Counted from the stretch's first letter, positions 10,001 through 23,164 are shown. The stretch: 64,000 nucleotides of DNA from Linepithema humile (GCF_040581485.1 NC_090128.1:41880931-41944930), one strand, 5' to 3'. Translations and numbers: made by a program. Notes: a model not told the origin generated them from the sequence alone.

Positions 10001-12519
10001 GGTGCGCAGAATGGAATATTTTTGTTTACGCTTCGTATATCTCAGCTCAAAATACATCGAGCAAATGCGGAATCACGCGTTGTGTCAAAAGAAACAGAAT
10101 GGAATCCCGAACAGTCGTACTTGATAGAATCGACTCTCATTTCGGCAACTTTAATGTCGATCTCTTTGCATTATCTATTAACAATAAGTATCAACGCTTT
10201 GTATCCTGGCCCAGAACCACTATCACAAGCGGTGGACACCTTTTCTTTAGACTGGAGTGGATTCTACATTTAGGCCTTCCCTCTTTTTATTCTGATTTTA
10301 AGGGTCTTACGGAAAATCATTAGAATAGGAGGGTAGGGCTTGTGGTGACCCTCTGGTGGCAGGCCCAGCCATTTTTTCCCCTTACTTAATAAGCTCGCAA
10401 TCGAACAACCGATTCGCTTTAACCCGGACGCTAATATGCTGCCATCTTCTTTCAGAGAGATTCACCCGACCTGAAACAGAATTTCCCTGGCAGCCGCGAG
10501 TTTATCCGACAGGCTTCCTTGCTTAGGGGGACACCGCCTGCAGCAATGAAAACAACGCTGGCATCATTTACAAAAAAAAAAAAAAAAAAAAAACAACCAG
10601 GCCACATCAGCCTAGTATACAAATCCCTTGAGATTAGGGTGGTCTTTTTTACCAAAGGAATAGAATCAGCTGTTAGGCTACATCAATTTCGACATTTTTG
10701 GAGTTCTTATCCTCCTCCCTTCCGAATGTTGGCTCTTACGCCACCTTAAATACATACCGCTCGGCCGTCTCACTTATCTCTTCGAACGAGGTGGGCTTTC
10801 ACCCTCTTGTTACCAGATTCTTCAAAGGCGTTGCGGAAACCATAGGAGCCTCGATGTGAATTTCGTCTGAGACACCACACCAATGGTGGACCAGTTAGCT
10901 ACCTTATATTTGCACGTTAGACTTGCTCTAGATATAGGGTCAAGAAATTAGTCTAATTTCTTGCGCTGAGGACAGTGTCGCCGACCGGATCGAAAGATAC
11001 CGGCGGTAATGAGAACACGCGCGACAATTCTGTCGCTAGATGAAGTAGAGCGTCTTCGGACGCTCGTATGAGTCTGTCTGCTCGCGCGGAGTTGACCAAA
11101 CACAAAGCAAGATCAAAGAATGCAAACCCTAGCGGTCATTCAGCTATCGAATGTTATTCGTGTTAAATACTCTTATCATAGTGATACCTGCTAGACTTAA
11201 GACGTCAAGGAGCGGGAGATCGCAACCTCTACTCTTTTTCAAACCTTTTCTTGACAGACCGGAGCTCTGCGGTTTCTCCTTAATTAATTTCTACCTTAGG
11301 GTAACACACGATCTTCGGCAGAAGTCGCGTGACTTGTTTCTTATTTCCTCTCGCTCTCCACACAATGCTGCTTTCCCCTCAGACATTGTGTTCAAGGGTT
11401 AAAGCGGAGCTGAACGCAGCAGGAATAGATACAAGAGTCTTTTCGACACATTCTATCCACCACGCTTCTACATCTTTGCAGCAGCTAAGGGCATTAGTGT
11501 GGATAAGATCAGACGTACTGCAGGCTGGAGTACATCCTCGGACGTCTTTGTGCGTCTTTACAATCGTCTAATTGTCAATCACGCGACTTTCCAGTCTGCA
11601 ATTCTGCAAAATTCATAATTTACATAATTACCTGGCAATATATGTTATTAGGAGGCATTCCAAAAATTTTTTTTTTTACTAGAATTTATATTCTATGAAT
11701 TGTTGGATTAGAATATTTATGCCATTGCCTTGCTATTTTAAGTCTATGCATATAAGCCAATCAGGAATTTTTATTCTGTTTTCCTTTAGTCTTGTTCAGT
11801 TCCTTGTGTGGACAACAAGATGTATGGAAAGAAGGTGTACATAAGCGAAGTATGTAAACACCACCAGAAGAGACAGTTATAAAATTAACTATGTTCCACA
11901 TATTTTATTTTAGTCTCATCACAAATCTGAGCGTTAAACATCTACAAGTATCCATCTGGACGAGACATTGCATAATTGAATAATTAAACGAACTTACCGT
12001 GAAGTTCAATTATAATTATGCTGTCTCGTCCGGATGGAGAGTCCCTCCCACCCACAACCCTGGATCAGATTTGTGTGCTTTAAACGAATGACAGCCATAA
12101 GTGCAGATAGGCGCGCCTCGGGGCAGGAGAGCGGCGCCTAATTTGAATTTTTCATAGGTTAAAAAACTTGTTGAGGATAGCGCAGCGCGGAGCACTACTA
12201 CAAGTATCCATCCGGACGAGACAGCATAATTATAATTGAACTTCACGGTAAGTTCGTTTAATTATTCAATTATCTACTGTAATTAATGACAAAGAAAAGA
12301 TTATTAATCACATTTATGAATAAATGCAAAATTATAATTTATAAATTAATTACCTATATCCCATCGATTTAATCTTAGAAGATTAATTTTGTTGAATAGA
12401 TTTTTTTGTAATTGTTTTATATTGTCTGAGCTTGGGAATCTACCAGCGATACCAGAAATAACAATTTCGTCACTGGATTCGGTATTAATATATGATTGAT
12501 AGGTTCTTTCGGTACCCAT
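7085..12519 (-). CDS. Fatty-acid-synthase-like gene, first two exons (5' part)
   Basis: Type I FAS builds fatty acids in the cytosol; these exons encode the start of its beta-ketoacyl synthase domain. Exon 1 (12519-12354, ATG at 12519) contains DEIVISGIAGRFPSSDNI, the typical FAS N-terminus. Exon 2 (7335-7085) contains LPLRTGTINNLEKFDADFF and the helix around RMLLEHSYEAIIDAGINP. Splice borders are good: donor ATAG|GTAATT at 12354, acceptor GTTAG at 7336, donor GCAG|GTGAAA at 7085. The join keeps the frame. The 5.0-kb intron is filled by a DIRS-type element. The exon with the active-site cysteine should lie beyond the left edge; the DD41D palindrome and a MITE would then sit in intron 2. The gene may be live or a recent pseudogene; only this part can be judged. 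Confidence 0.72.
7923..8342 (+). pseudogene. DIRS gag-like region remnant
   Basis: This is the longest open stretch upstream of the DIRS reverse transcriptase, 139 codons, and it occupies the gag position. It has no motif I recognise with certainty, and the frame stops at 8342 while related-looking sequence continues. The assignment is by position within the DIRS element, not by sequence match. Confidence 0.4.
8950..10323 (+). pseudogene. DIRS reverse transcriptase / RNase H, broken
   Basis: Pieces in alternating frames match DIRS reverse transcriptase order: a palm region reading SPYLVIKKSSGRWRIILNL (about 9060-9120), FKLED and TVIRLFSP (about 9150-9190), FRVLPFGSASAPYIFTKI (about 9260-9320), then a catalytic-box position reading CLNEFLLMADSYG (about 9368-9410) where DIRS elements have YLDDFLLIGDSY. 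The catalytic aspartates are thus lost. Downstream an RNase H-like stretch (about 10030-10280) includes VDLFALSINNKYQRF. There are many stops and frameshifts, so it is dead. Confidence 0.7.
11000..11618 (+). pseudogene. DIRS tyrosine recombinase, broken
   Basis: The C-terminal half of a phage-integrase-type recombinase is readable: ELNAAGIDTRVFSTHSIHHA (about 11405-11460) is the box that normally carries the H-x-x-R motif; here the arginine position reads histidine. A downstream segment in another frame (about 11539-11575) keeps the tyrosine region VFVRLYNR. Order and spacing fit the last gene of a DIRS element. Frame changes and the lost arginine mean no active enzyme. Confidence 0.7.
12022..12224. 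repeat. Short 203-bp element with DIRS termini inside a 55-bp inverted flank
   Basis: This unit starts GTCTCGTCCGGATGG and ends CATCCGGACGAGAC, and includes the ~135-bp terminal repeat. The 55 bp just before it (11967-12021) are the reverse complement of the 55 bp just after it (12225-12279), including AGCATAATTATAATTG. The outermost bases of the left copy also mirror the left flank of the large element (AATTATGCAAT at 7428-7438). It looks like a deletion derivative together with an inversion of flanking DNA. Confidence 0.6.
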
Positions 12520-12785
12520 AATTCTGACTGTTTTATTGGATATACAAATGCAGAAAAATAAATGCAAATATACTTATCTTATTTTATTTGGTTTTACTTG
12601 TTGTAATGTTTTTTTATGATATTTGGATTCGAAAATGCGCCGTGTCACTGTAATATTGGATATTGGTTGAAGACTGAATGATAAAGCGCTGAAGCACAGT
12701 TTTTATAAGCAAGTTGACGTAATTAGTCATGTGAGGTTTTAAGGACTTTAAACTATGAATGTATTATCGTTTCCGCTGTACATTT

Positions 12786-13930
12786 AATAATTCAATTTCC
12801 TAGTTTTGTAACGTAAGTAAAATATGTCTAATTGAAATTTATTGGTATTATTATTAGTTATTTATTTAATATTATAGAGATTAATAAATATGTATTATTT
12901 AAGATTAAGTTATTTGGTAATTAAATACAAAATACTCTACAAACAACAATTAGGGAAGCAAGAAAATTGTTCAAAAAAAGGCAATTTTCAAAGCATTGTA
13001 ATGCCGGAAAAAATTATCGTTTTTTAATTCTAAATAAAGCATTTTAAAGCTTGTAACTATTTTTAAATGTGTGTGATTTTGACGGATTTTAATTTTTTTT
13101 TTATTTTATGAATTTGATCGCATAATCGTGATACTCTTTGAATAATACTCATGTCGACGATATTTTCATTAAGAAAAAAATTTTCTATTTTTTGTTTAAA
13201 AAGTTAGACAGTAACTCTTATAGTGCTGAAAAAATAATAAAAATTGTTTTTAGAGATTTTTAAATTATTTATTGCGGTGGAGTAGATTCTCTCATCTTTT
13301 AGGTTTTTAACAATTTCGGCTCATTCAAGTATCATGGACACGTAAAAATAAATTTTTTAGCTAATAACGTCATTGTGTATTGTTGTGATAGAATTAAACT
13401 AAAAATGTAGTGTCATTGTAGTCAAATATTGATCTGGTGTCATTATTCACTAATGTTCCGAATGAACTAGCAATTTCTGGTATCAAAAACATTGGAATCT
13501 CATTTTAAAAAATACAACATTTTCTCAAGATGAATTTATATGCGCCATTAGATTCATATTAAGTTCCACATATTTTATACATATTTGACGTTAACATTTA
13601 TAAACAAACTTTTTGGGAGTCCTACGGGCTGTCCACTCTCACCCATCATCGCTGACACCACTCTATGTGATATAAAGGAGAGAGTGATAAGCTCTGAAAT
13701 AAGCTCACATTTTATCCATCGTTTTCTCTCAGATGTGTGGACAACATAATCCTATCTGCTCCGAGAAATTATATGGATCATATGTTACAGATTTTTAATT
13801 TATATCGTAAAAGAATACAATTGACAATAGAAATAGATGAGGAAGGCTATTTGAATTTCCTAAATGTGGAATTGATTGTCAAGGATGGGTGCATTATATT
13901 TGACTGTTATAAGAAACTTATTTTTTGGGA
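12786..13930 (+). repeat. Penelope-like repeat, copy A of a long direct duplication
   Basis: The stretch from about 12786 (TTCAATTTCCTAGTTTTGTAACGTAAG) to about 13930 recurs at about 18296-19400 with scattered substitutions and small indels. It ends in reverse-transcriptase coding remnants. The sequence before the RT part is AT-rich and has no gene I can support. Confidence 0.7.
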
Positions 13931-14105
13931 AATTTTTAAATTTTGTTTGTCAATATTCGATTACGCAAAAAGAAGCGCGATTATGAGTTCAATAAAGATA
14001 AAGCCATCTAACTATCTCACCCATCATCTAATTTCACCAAAAGAATTTAACAGATATAGTAAAAATTCGATTAAAAAGTGGATGCCGAATCACATTCATA
14101 TTTAA
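13615..14105 (+). pseudogene. Penelope-like reverse transcriptase remnant, copy A
   Basis: Around 13618-13670 the sequence encodes GSPTGCPLSPIIADT, the Penelope-like RT box with the typical PLSPIIAD. It runs on through a helix region with IHRF, then changes frame into VDNIILSAPRNY (around 13737), the position of the YVDD catalytic box, where VDN replaces VDD. The segment FLNVELIVKDGCIIFDCYKK follows the palm and is typical of Penelope thumb sequence. Only this ~160-residue piece survives; the GIY-YIG endonuclease is not visible. It is a dead fragment. Confidence 0.65.
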
Positions 14106-14469
14106 TTTATCAAAAAAAATGGACTTAATTATAAAAGACCCCGCACATTTTATATAAAAAAAGTGGGTTTGGTCAAACTGGCTGAACTTGAAATATGTTT
14201 TAGTTTAGGTGATGTTAATTAAAAGTTTTCTTTGGCAAAAAGTCCAAAAATCAAAAGTATAAAAGATATGATAATTTGAAGTGAGTCCTATTAGAGTTTA
14301 AGAAATGCCTGTTTTTAAATACACAAATTAAATTAATATATAAATGTTTGAAAAAATATACATATACATTTATATGATGTATGGCACTTCTACAGTTTTT
14401 AATGACTCCAAATTTTTATCTTCCTTTGAAACTGTAAGAACGGAAAAGAAAAGAAAATTTTAGATATGC

Positions 14470-15930
14470 AGTGACGAAAGACGAAAGACGGATGTGCGAC
14501 ATTAATGACCCTTAAAATATTAAATAATGACTTCTGTCATTACTTAATATTCACTCATTTACGTAAATTATAATATCCTCGGTAGCAAAGTTTAGAGTAT
14601 AAATTATTAATCTAGAGCAAACTTTTATAATTAATACGCCGTGAACTATGCCAAAATAAATCACATATTTATATAAGCTTGCTATGATAGCACATATGTA
14701 ATAAAAAGAACAAATACAGCGTATATTTTAATCATAAAAGTTACATAACTTTCAATATATTTGTTGTACGTTTTTAAAATCAGTTTTAAATAGATGTAAA
14801 AAATAAAAATACACAAATCGTTTAATTAAAGTTTAAAAATAAATTCTACACATAAAGTACTATTTAATATAATTTTTTTGAAATATTATTTCGAATTATG
14901 TTATGATACACGCAATTTAAAAGGAATTTGAGAGTACGATTTGTAGATCATTATAGATAACATAAATTTTAATGAGAGTGTGCTTTCTGTTGCCTCAACA
15001 GAATGAACTAACAAAAAAAACTCGTAATTACATAATTTTAATTTGAATTTTAGATTTCAATTTCAAGAATTTGAATTTTAGAGAAAATACGAGAAAAGAT
15101 ATTTTCACTTTTTGCAGCTAAAAAAATATAACGAGTTTTTATTGTATTTTTAAAAATGCACTATGTCAAATTTTGAATCTATTATCACTTTTGGAATTTT
15201 TTATACAACTGATACACATGTAACACGGTCATCAACACTATCGTAATTGCTAGTTATATTGTTGCGGTGTAGTGGATATTTCACATTTATCGAGTAAAAG
15301 TACACTAATGATTAACTAAAAATGCACCAGAAATAATACTATATACATATTAATAAACAATATTATTTCTATTTGTGGCATGCATATAAGTAAAAGTAAA
15401 AAAAACAAGTTCTTAATTTACACAAAAACCATTGCTGTACTATATTACATTATTGCAAAATGTTATATATAACGTATATGCTATTTATAATTTGTCACGT
15501 AATGATTTGACGTATTATATTTGTGTAATGCTTTTTTTTCTTTTTTTACTTACATATAACAATTGTTACGTTAATTATTCTTTCGATATAACTGCTGCAA
15601 ACTGCATTTATTGGGGCATAAAATATATAAATTGTGGCAACATTGTAGATGCATATAATTGTGTAGTATTGTATTATACATGTAATTAGTAATTAGTATT
15701 GTAATATATATGTAATTAGCCATGCGGAAATAGAAAAGAAATAAAGGATATGCGTTGCTGAATGGTCCGGATGCAATTGTGTGATGCTTATTAATTTATG
15801 TAAAGTACAATGTAATTTCTTGGAAGTTTCTTAACGACGCTTTTTATAAGTGTGTTCTAATATAAATTGTGCTTGACATATAATACTATGTTGGCAAAAA
15901 CAATTCGCGTATAAACAATTAAACGTTGCA
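14470..15930. repeat. AT-rich repeat, copy A (paired with 20750-22310)
   Basis: Starting near GACGGATGTGCGACATTAATGACC (about 14489), about 1.4 kb recurs from about 20752 onward, and part of it again at about 22800-23160. No reading frame is conserved between the copies. Short open frames inside (for example 15432-15689) lack recognisable motifs and I do not call them genes. Confidence 0.65.
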
Positions 15931-16015
15931 TTTTTTGAAGCTTGTCATTTGTTACCTCACAAGTTCGCCTAGCATTCGACGTGCACGTTGTTTTACGAAT
16001 AAGTGAGTTGAAAAA

Positions 16016-17256
16016 ATGGCAGAGTATACCGCAGAAGAGTATGTCAATATGTTGATTGAATATGGAAGAGCCGGAGAAAATGCTCGGCTAGCGGCTAATT
16101 TTTACGCCGAACGATTTCCCGAACGCGAACGACATCCGGATCATAAAGTGATTTTGAGGTGTGTTCAACGGGCTAAAGAGACAGGCAGTCTCTTATTAAA
16201 TCGGCGGAACGCCGGTGCAGCGGTAAACATCCGGGTAAATGAAGAGGAGAGAATTCTTCAAGAATTTAAAGAAAACCCCGGAACCAGCATTCGAAGTGTG
16301 GCTCGATTGCTCGAACTTTCGCGATACGCGGTGCACCGTACTCTGCGTCAAAACGAATTGCACCCGTATCACTATCAGAGAGTGCAACAGCTTTTGCCGA
16401 GAGATGCGGAACAACGAATCTACTTCTGTGAAGGTATTTTTATTATCTTTATTTAGTGTTTTTACCTTAAAACGTGTAGCTAAATATTAATTATTAACTC
16501 GGCAAAACACACAGGATTTCTCGCTCAGTGTCGGCGGAATAATTTTTTCCCCGACCGCATATTATGGACTGATGAAGCAACATTCACACCGAATGGTGTA
16601 TTCAACAGCCATAATTTTTTATATTGAACAGAAGAAAATCCGCACGCCGTTCGAGAATGTAGATTCCAATATCGTTGGGCGATAAATGTATGGGCAGGAG
16701 TATTTGGGAACCGAATTGTAAGTAATAAACTTTTACTTATTGTTAGTAAAAGCTAAAGAAAATTTTCTTTCTTTAATCATTTATTTTGATAATTTTTTCA
16801 GATCGGTCCTTATTTCCTATCGCCTCGTCTAATTGGAGAAACAGATAATAATTTTCTCCAAAATCAATTGCCTGCTCTTCTTGAAGATGTTCCTGTTCAA
16901 GTAAGAGCAGACATGATTTTCCAACACGACGGAGCTCCAGCGCATTTCTCTCGGCAAGTACGCGAATTTTTAAACGCGCATTATCCGGACAGATGGATGG
17001 GTCGAGGTGGCCCAATCATTTGGCCGGCGCGATCGCCAGACTTAAATGTTTTGGACTACTTTTTATGGGGTCACATAAAAAAAGTTTAGTCGATCACAGG
17101 CGTGATGGTACGGAAGCTGAAGTAGAAGCAGCAATTCGCGCTGCTTTTAATACCATCACGCCAGATATGGCGTATCACGCATCGCGCAATATTATTCGAA
17201 GAGCTGAACTCTGCTTACGAGAACGAGGAAGGCACTTCGAACAATTTTTGCATTAA
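16016..17256 (+). pseudogene. DD41D mariner-like transposase, three-exon pseudogene
   Basis: Exon 1 (16016-16433) has the DUF4817 helix-turn-helix (MAEYTAEEYVNMLIEYGRAG) and a second HTH (SIRSVARLLELSRYAVHRTL). A GT-AG intron 16434-16514 leads to exon 2 (16515-16717) with ILWTDEATF, carrying the first catalytic aspartate and an in-frame TGA at 16625. A second intron 16718-16801 leads to exon 3 with FQHDGAPAHF and ARSPDLNVLDYFLW, again 41 residues between the second and third aspartates. A frameshift near 17080 splits off the C-terminus, which ends at 17256. It is related to the 298-5948 element but has different intron positions and clearly different sequence. It is inactive. Confidence 0.8.
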
Positions 17257-17717
17257 AAAATATGAGTGGATTAGACCTACTGGGGATACCACTATAAAAA
17301 AAATGCGCCGTATTATCTACCGCAAGGTGGTGTGGAAACGATAATATTTTCCATATCATGATACAGAGAGAAGAAAGAAGAAAGTATGGCACACCCGTTT
17401 TAATAGCAATTAAAAATATTCCATTTAATATAAAAGTAATAATTTTTTTTGTCAAGAAATAATTGTTTTAACAAAAATTCGATAACACACACATTATGTC
17501 GCGATGTAATAGTAATTCGATAATTTAAAATTATGTCTAGATCATAATAAATGTATGAATTAAAATTATGTTTCGACATAATTTTAATTTATTAATAAGA
17601 TTTGAATTTTTCTTTACATATTTTTCTGAAAACATGTATTTTTTTGAAACTTTTGTATTAAAAATGAAATTTTATTTTTTATTATAAAGTAAAACGGCGT
17701 GTCATACAGAAGAAAAT

Positions 17718-18295
<578 letters not shown>

Positions 18296-19400
18296 AATTC
18301 AATTTTCTAGTTTTGTCACGTAAGTAAAATATGTCTAATTGAAATTTATTGGTATTATTATTAGTTATTTATTTAATATTATAGAGATTAGTGAATATTT
18401 ATTATTTAAGACTAAATTATTTAATAATTAAATACAAAATACTCTACAAATCCCAATTAGGGAAGCAAGAAAATTGTTCAAAAAATGGCAATTTTCAAAG
18501 CATTGTAACGCCGGAAAAAATCATGGTTTTTTAATTCGAAACAAAGCATTTTGTAGCTTGTAACTACTTTTAAATGTGTGCGACTTTGGCGGATTTTAAT
18601 TTCCTTTAATTTTATGAATTTGATTGCATAACCGTGATACTCTTTGAATAATACTCATGTCGATGATATTTTCATTAAAAAGAATTTTCCATTTTTTGTT
18701 TAAATAGTTTGGTAATAACACTTATAATGCTAAAAAAATAATGAAAATTGTTTGTAGAGATTCTTCAATTATTGATTGCGGTGGAGTAGATTGTTCTTTT
18801 AGTTTTTTTAACAATTTCGGCTAATTCAAGTATGATTGACACATGAAAATAAATGTTTTGGCTAATAATGTTATTGTTTTGAGATAGAATTAAACCAAAA
18901 ATGTAGTATTATTGTAGTCAAATATTGTTGTAATGTCATTATTCACTAATGTTTTGAATGAACTAGCAATTTCTGGTATTAAAAAAATTGGAATTTTATT
19001 TCAAAGAACACAGCATTTTCTCAAGATGAATTTACATGTGCCATTAGATTCATATTAAGTTTCACATATTTTATATTTGACGGTAACATTTATAAACAAA
19101 CTTTTGGGAGTCCTACGGACTATCTTCTTTCACTCATCATCACAGACATCACTTTATGTGACATGGAGGAGAGAGTGATAAATAAGCTCACATTTCATCC
19201 ATTGTTTTACCTCAGATATGTGGACAACATAATCCTAGCTGTTCCGAGACATTATATGGATTTAATGTTACAGATATTCAATTCATATCATGAAAGAATA
19301 CAATACATAATATTATAGAAATAAGGAGGCCAATTGAATTTCCTGGATGTGGAATTGATTGTCAAGGATGGGTGCATTATATTTGAATGATATAAAAAAC
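18296..19400 (+). repeat. Penelope-like repeat, copy B
   Basis: This is the second copy of 12786-13930. The RT remnant near 19097-19400 again shows a box equivalent to PLSPIIAD, decayed in this copy, and a conserved RYVDNIIL at about 19212-19236, where the frame is preserved better than in copy A. Stops and small deletions are different from copy A, so the two copies decayed separately after duplication. Confidence 0.7.
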
Positions 19401-19429
19401 CCATTTTGGGACGGAATAAGAATTTTGAG

Positions 19430-19760
19430 ACTTTTCGTCCGCCATCTTGAATTCGTGAAATCTGATAACAGATTCGTAATCAGCGATCAAAAAAACCCCT
19501 ATATACAAATTTTTATAAAAATTGAACAATTTTGAGAACTTCCGTCCGCCATGTTAAATCCGCCATCTTGAATTCTAAAAATCTGATAAAAGATTTGAAA
19601 TCAGCGACCCATAAAACCTCAGTAGACCTATTTTCATTGGGAATTCATCAAAAGAAATTGTTGTGCTCGGAATAATCGAAAAAAGCGTAACATTAATGGC
19701 TTTGGATCGCCATATTAGACGTTGCCATCTTAAATTTCAAAATACTCACCCACACATTTT
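19430..19760. repeat. Repeated CCATCTTGAATT motif region
   Basis: Two ~100-bp units share the order TTTTGAGA...CGTCCGCCAT...CATCTTGAATTC...AATCTGATAA...GATT...AATCAGCGA (about 19427-19490 and 19529-19610), and a third partial one follows near 19710 (GGATCGCCATATTAGACG). It is non-coding. Such motifs are common in insect repeats, but I cannot assign a family. Confidence 0.55.
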
Positions 19761-19895
19761 AAAGCTTAGGGTCCATGGACGCAAGATTTTCACTTCTTAG
19801 AGATATTTTCATCCGACTTCGATGCGAAAATATCGATTAAAAAAAATGTTGGAGTGAGTCAATAATAGAAGAGACCGAGGTTAGTTGCTATAGAA

Positions 19896-20459
19896 CAGCG
19901 CTCGGAATTAGTTACACATTTCGGGCCGATTCAGGAGACAACGCCTCCTGTTCCCCCACTACCGCCCGGCCGCTGGCGGCCGAGCCGCCGATAGCTCTGG
20001 CGCAGGAGCGTTTTATATAAGAAATAGGCTGGGTTGTTGAGGCACCTTTCAGAAAATAATAATATTTTCTTTGCTACATAAATAATGTTTATTTTTATTA
20101 ATAATTAAATATATATATATTATGTATTAATGAAAATAAACATTATTTATGTAGTGAAAAAAATGTTACGATTTCCTGAGAGATGCCTAAACAATCCAGC
20201 CTATTTCTAATATAAAACGCTCCTGACATAGTATCTTAAGACGACGATGACGACGACTTAAGACGATCTTAAATATAAGAAATGACTATGAATACCGGCC
20301 TTAGCTCGCCCTCGCTGAGCTAAGAAGTTTATGGTGATTAGGCGAGAGGGCAAGGAGTGGGGGAATGGAGCGAAAATGGCGCAGACGTGAGAATACCTAC
20401 ATCTTTAGTGCTCTAGTCTCCTGAATCGGCCCGAAATGTACAACTAATTCCGAGCGCTG
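19896..20459. mobile_element. hAT-type MITE with 8-bp target duplication
   Basis: The ends CAGCGCTCGGAATTAGTT (19896) and the inverse finishing at 20459 form ~45-bp terminal inverted repeats. The element is flanked by a perfect 8-bp duplication CTATAGAA (19888-19895 and 20460-20467), which fits the hAT target pattern nTnnnnAn. The 564-bp interior is non-coding and has a ~20-bp AT-rich inner inverted repeat (around ATAAACATTATTTATGTAG near 20140). It interrupts the long repeat duplication around it. Confidence 0.85.
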
Positions 20460-20749
20460 CTATAGAAACTTCCTTGTACATAAGTAATTTTAGTATTCTT
20501 TATAAATAGAAATCAAATAGTTTTAATAAACTTGAAGTCTAGGCTTGTAATTTTCAATAGATATAGTGATAGGAGGATCTCAAGCCCAAGTAGATCGTAT
20601 TTCTTGATAGTCTCAAATAGTTTTAGTTGTTCAACAAACTGGCCAAGTTGCCTTTGCATCATATTCAATCCATCATTTGGAAAACATTGCATCTAACGTT
20701 CCTATAACATCGCAGAACATACAAAACATATTAAAAATGCTTGACGTAA

Positions 20750-22310
20750 GACGGATGTGCGACATTAATGACCCTGGGAATATTAAATAATGACTTCTGT
20801 CACTATTTAATATTCACTCATTTACATAAATTATAATATCTTTGGTAGAAAAGTTTAGAGTATAAATTATTAATCTAGAGTAAACTTTTATAATTAATAC
20901 GCCGTGAACTATGCTAAAATAAATCACATATTTATATAAGCTTGCTACGATAGCAAATATATAAAAATAAAACAAGTACAGAGTATATTTTAATTTTAAA
21001 AATTACATAAATTTCAATATATTTTCCATACTTTTTTAAAATCAACTTTGAATATATTTAAAAGATAAAGATACAAATTGTTTAATTAAAATTAAAAAAC
21101 AAATTCTACACATAAAGTACTATTTAATATAATTTTTTTAAAATATTATTTTGATATATATTATGATACACGCAATTTAAAAGAAATTTGAGAGTACGAT
21201 TTGTAGATCATCATAGACAACATAAATTTTAGTGAGAGTGTGCTCTCTGTTGCCGCAACAAAACGAAGTAAACTAACAAAAAAACTCGTAATTACATAAT
21301 TTTAATTTTAATTTTAAATATTAGTTTAAATAATTTTAATTTTAGAGAAAATACAAGAAAATATATTTTTACTCTACGCAGTTGAAAAAGTTTAATGAGT
21401 TCTTATTGCATATTTAAAAATGCATTGTCAAATTTTGAATCTATTACCATCTTTGGAATTTTTTATACAACCAATACACATGTAATATAGTCAACAACAT
21501 TACCATAATTACATATTATATTGCTGCGGTGTAATGCATATCACACATTTATCGAATAAAAATAAACCAATGATTAGCTAATAATGCATGCACCAAAAAT
21601 AATATTGTACTATATACATATTAATAAGCAATATTGTTTGTATTTGTGGCATATATAATATATAAGTAAAAGTATAAGTATAAAGAAAACAAGTTTTTAA
21701 TTTACACAAAAACTATTGCTGTGCTACATTAGATTATTGTAAAATGTTATACATAACGTATATGCTGTTTATAATTTCTCTTGTAATGATTTAAAGTATT
21801 ATATTTGGATAATACCTTTTCTTTATTTACTTACATATAACAATTGTTATGTTAATTATTCTTTCTATATAACTGCTGCAAATTGCATTTATTGGGACAT
21901 AAAATATATAAATTGTGGCAACATTGTAAATGCATATAAAAAGTGTTGTTGACGCTTTTTCGCGACGCTGATTGATTATCGCAATTATTCTGACAGTTTG
22001 ATAGTTTGAAAGCGAAAGTTATTTTGACGGTTACTTAAAATAAAAAAAAATTTTATTAAAATATTTAGATTTCATAATTATTAAATTATTATAATAAGTG
22101 CGCGCGTGCAGCGCGCGCCTGTATTGTTCTAGTTGTATCATAATTTACATGGAATCAAGTATGCAAAAATCGGAAAGAAACGAAGGATATGCGTCGCTGA
22201 ATGTACGGATGCAATTGTGTATTGTTTATTAATTTATGTAGAGCATGGTATAGTTTTTGCAAGTTTCTTAACGACGCATTTTATAAGTAAATTCTGAAAT
22301 AAATTGTGCT
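20750..22310. repeat. AT-rich repeat, copy B
   Basis: This is the partner of 14470-15930. About 170 bp near 21945-22130, including a CGCGCGTGCAGCGCGCGC palindrome near 22102, are not found at the matching place of copy A and look like an insertion. No coding potential is supported. Confidence 0.65.
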
Positions 22311-22789
22311 TGATATGCAATACTATGTTGTCAAAAATCGAACTTGTTTTAGTTTTTTATGATGACAAAAACATAGCAAAAATAATATATACAGCACATG
22401 TATTAATAAACTTAAAGGAACATAATTTCATACATGCCATATATCACATAAATTTGGAGATAGTGAGTTTCCTATTGCTACAATAAAAAAATCAAACAAG
22501 TTTATATATAATTCATTTGTAATTAAAATACATTTAGATTTTTGCCATACGCTTTAGAATTATGGCATATGCAAACGTAAATATTAATTTAAATGTGCAT
22601 CTGGGACATCCGTTCTCCTTCCTGTCACTTCAATTATTTATTCACTTCTTTATAATCTAACCCGTGACATAAAATTTTTTATTATGAATGACACATTTAA
22701 GATGTTTATGCGGTTGTCCAGTCCTACTTTCGCAGTAAATTGTAGTCTATTATGTAAACAAATAAAAACCTTGAGAATCTCATTTACAT

Positions 22790-23160
22790 AATTTTAGGGA
22801 GCTATATATTTTAATTATAAAGGTTGCATAAATTTCAATATATTTTTTGTACTTTTTTAAAATCAATTTTGAATAGATTAAAAAAATAAAATACAAATTG
22901 TTTAATTAAAGTTAAAAAACAAATTCTACACATAAAGTACTATTTAATATAATTTTTTTGAAATATTATTTCGAATTATGTTATGATACACGAAATTTAA
23001 AAAAAATTTGAGAGTACGATTTGTAGATCATCATAGACAACATAAATTTTAGTGAGTGTGCTCTCTGTTGCCGTAACAAAACAGAGTGAACTAACAAAAA
23101 AACTCGTAATTACATCATTTTAATTTTAATTTTAGATATCAATTTACTAATTTTAATTTC
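22790..23160. repeat. AT-rich repeat, partial copy C
   Basis: A third copy of the segment around TACACATAAAGTACTATTTAATATAA and GAGAGTACGATTTGTAGATCAT that is also found near 14830-14960 and 21100-21210. It starts and ends inside the repeat, so it is truncated on both sides. Confidence 0.65.
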
Positions 23161-23164
23161 AGCA

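Larger units (their letters stand above)
7439..12224 (+). mobile_element. Decayed DIRS-type (tyrosine recombinase) retroelement in a FAS intron
   Basis: About 135 bp at the left end (GTCTCGTCCGGATGGATACT at 7439 onward) is repeated in inverse at the right end (to 12224), as in DIRS elements, which use inverted terminal repeats. Between them, on the plus strand, lie a gag-like region (about 7700-8900), a reverse transcriptase and RNase H region (about 8950-10330) and a tyrosine recombinase (about 11000-11620). All are broken by stops and frameshifts. A ~20-base poly(A) run sits at 10572. The right end is complex: a short terminal copy ends at 11966, then a 203-bp second terminus unit follows at 12022-12224. 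Confidence 0.75.

Noticed and set aside
15432..15689. An 85-codon open frame
   Set aside because: The corresponding copy at about 21.7-21.9 kb does not keep the frame and no domain is visible.
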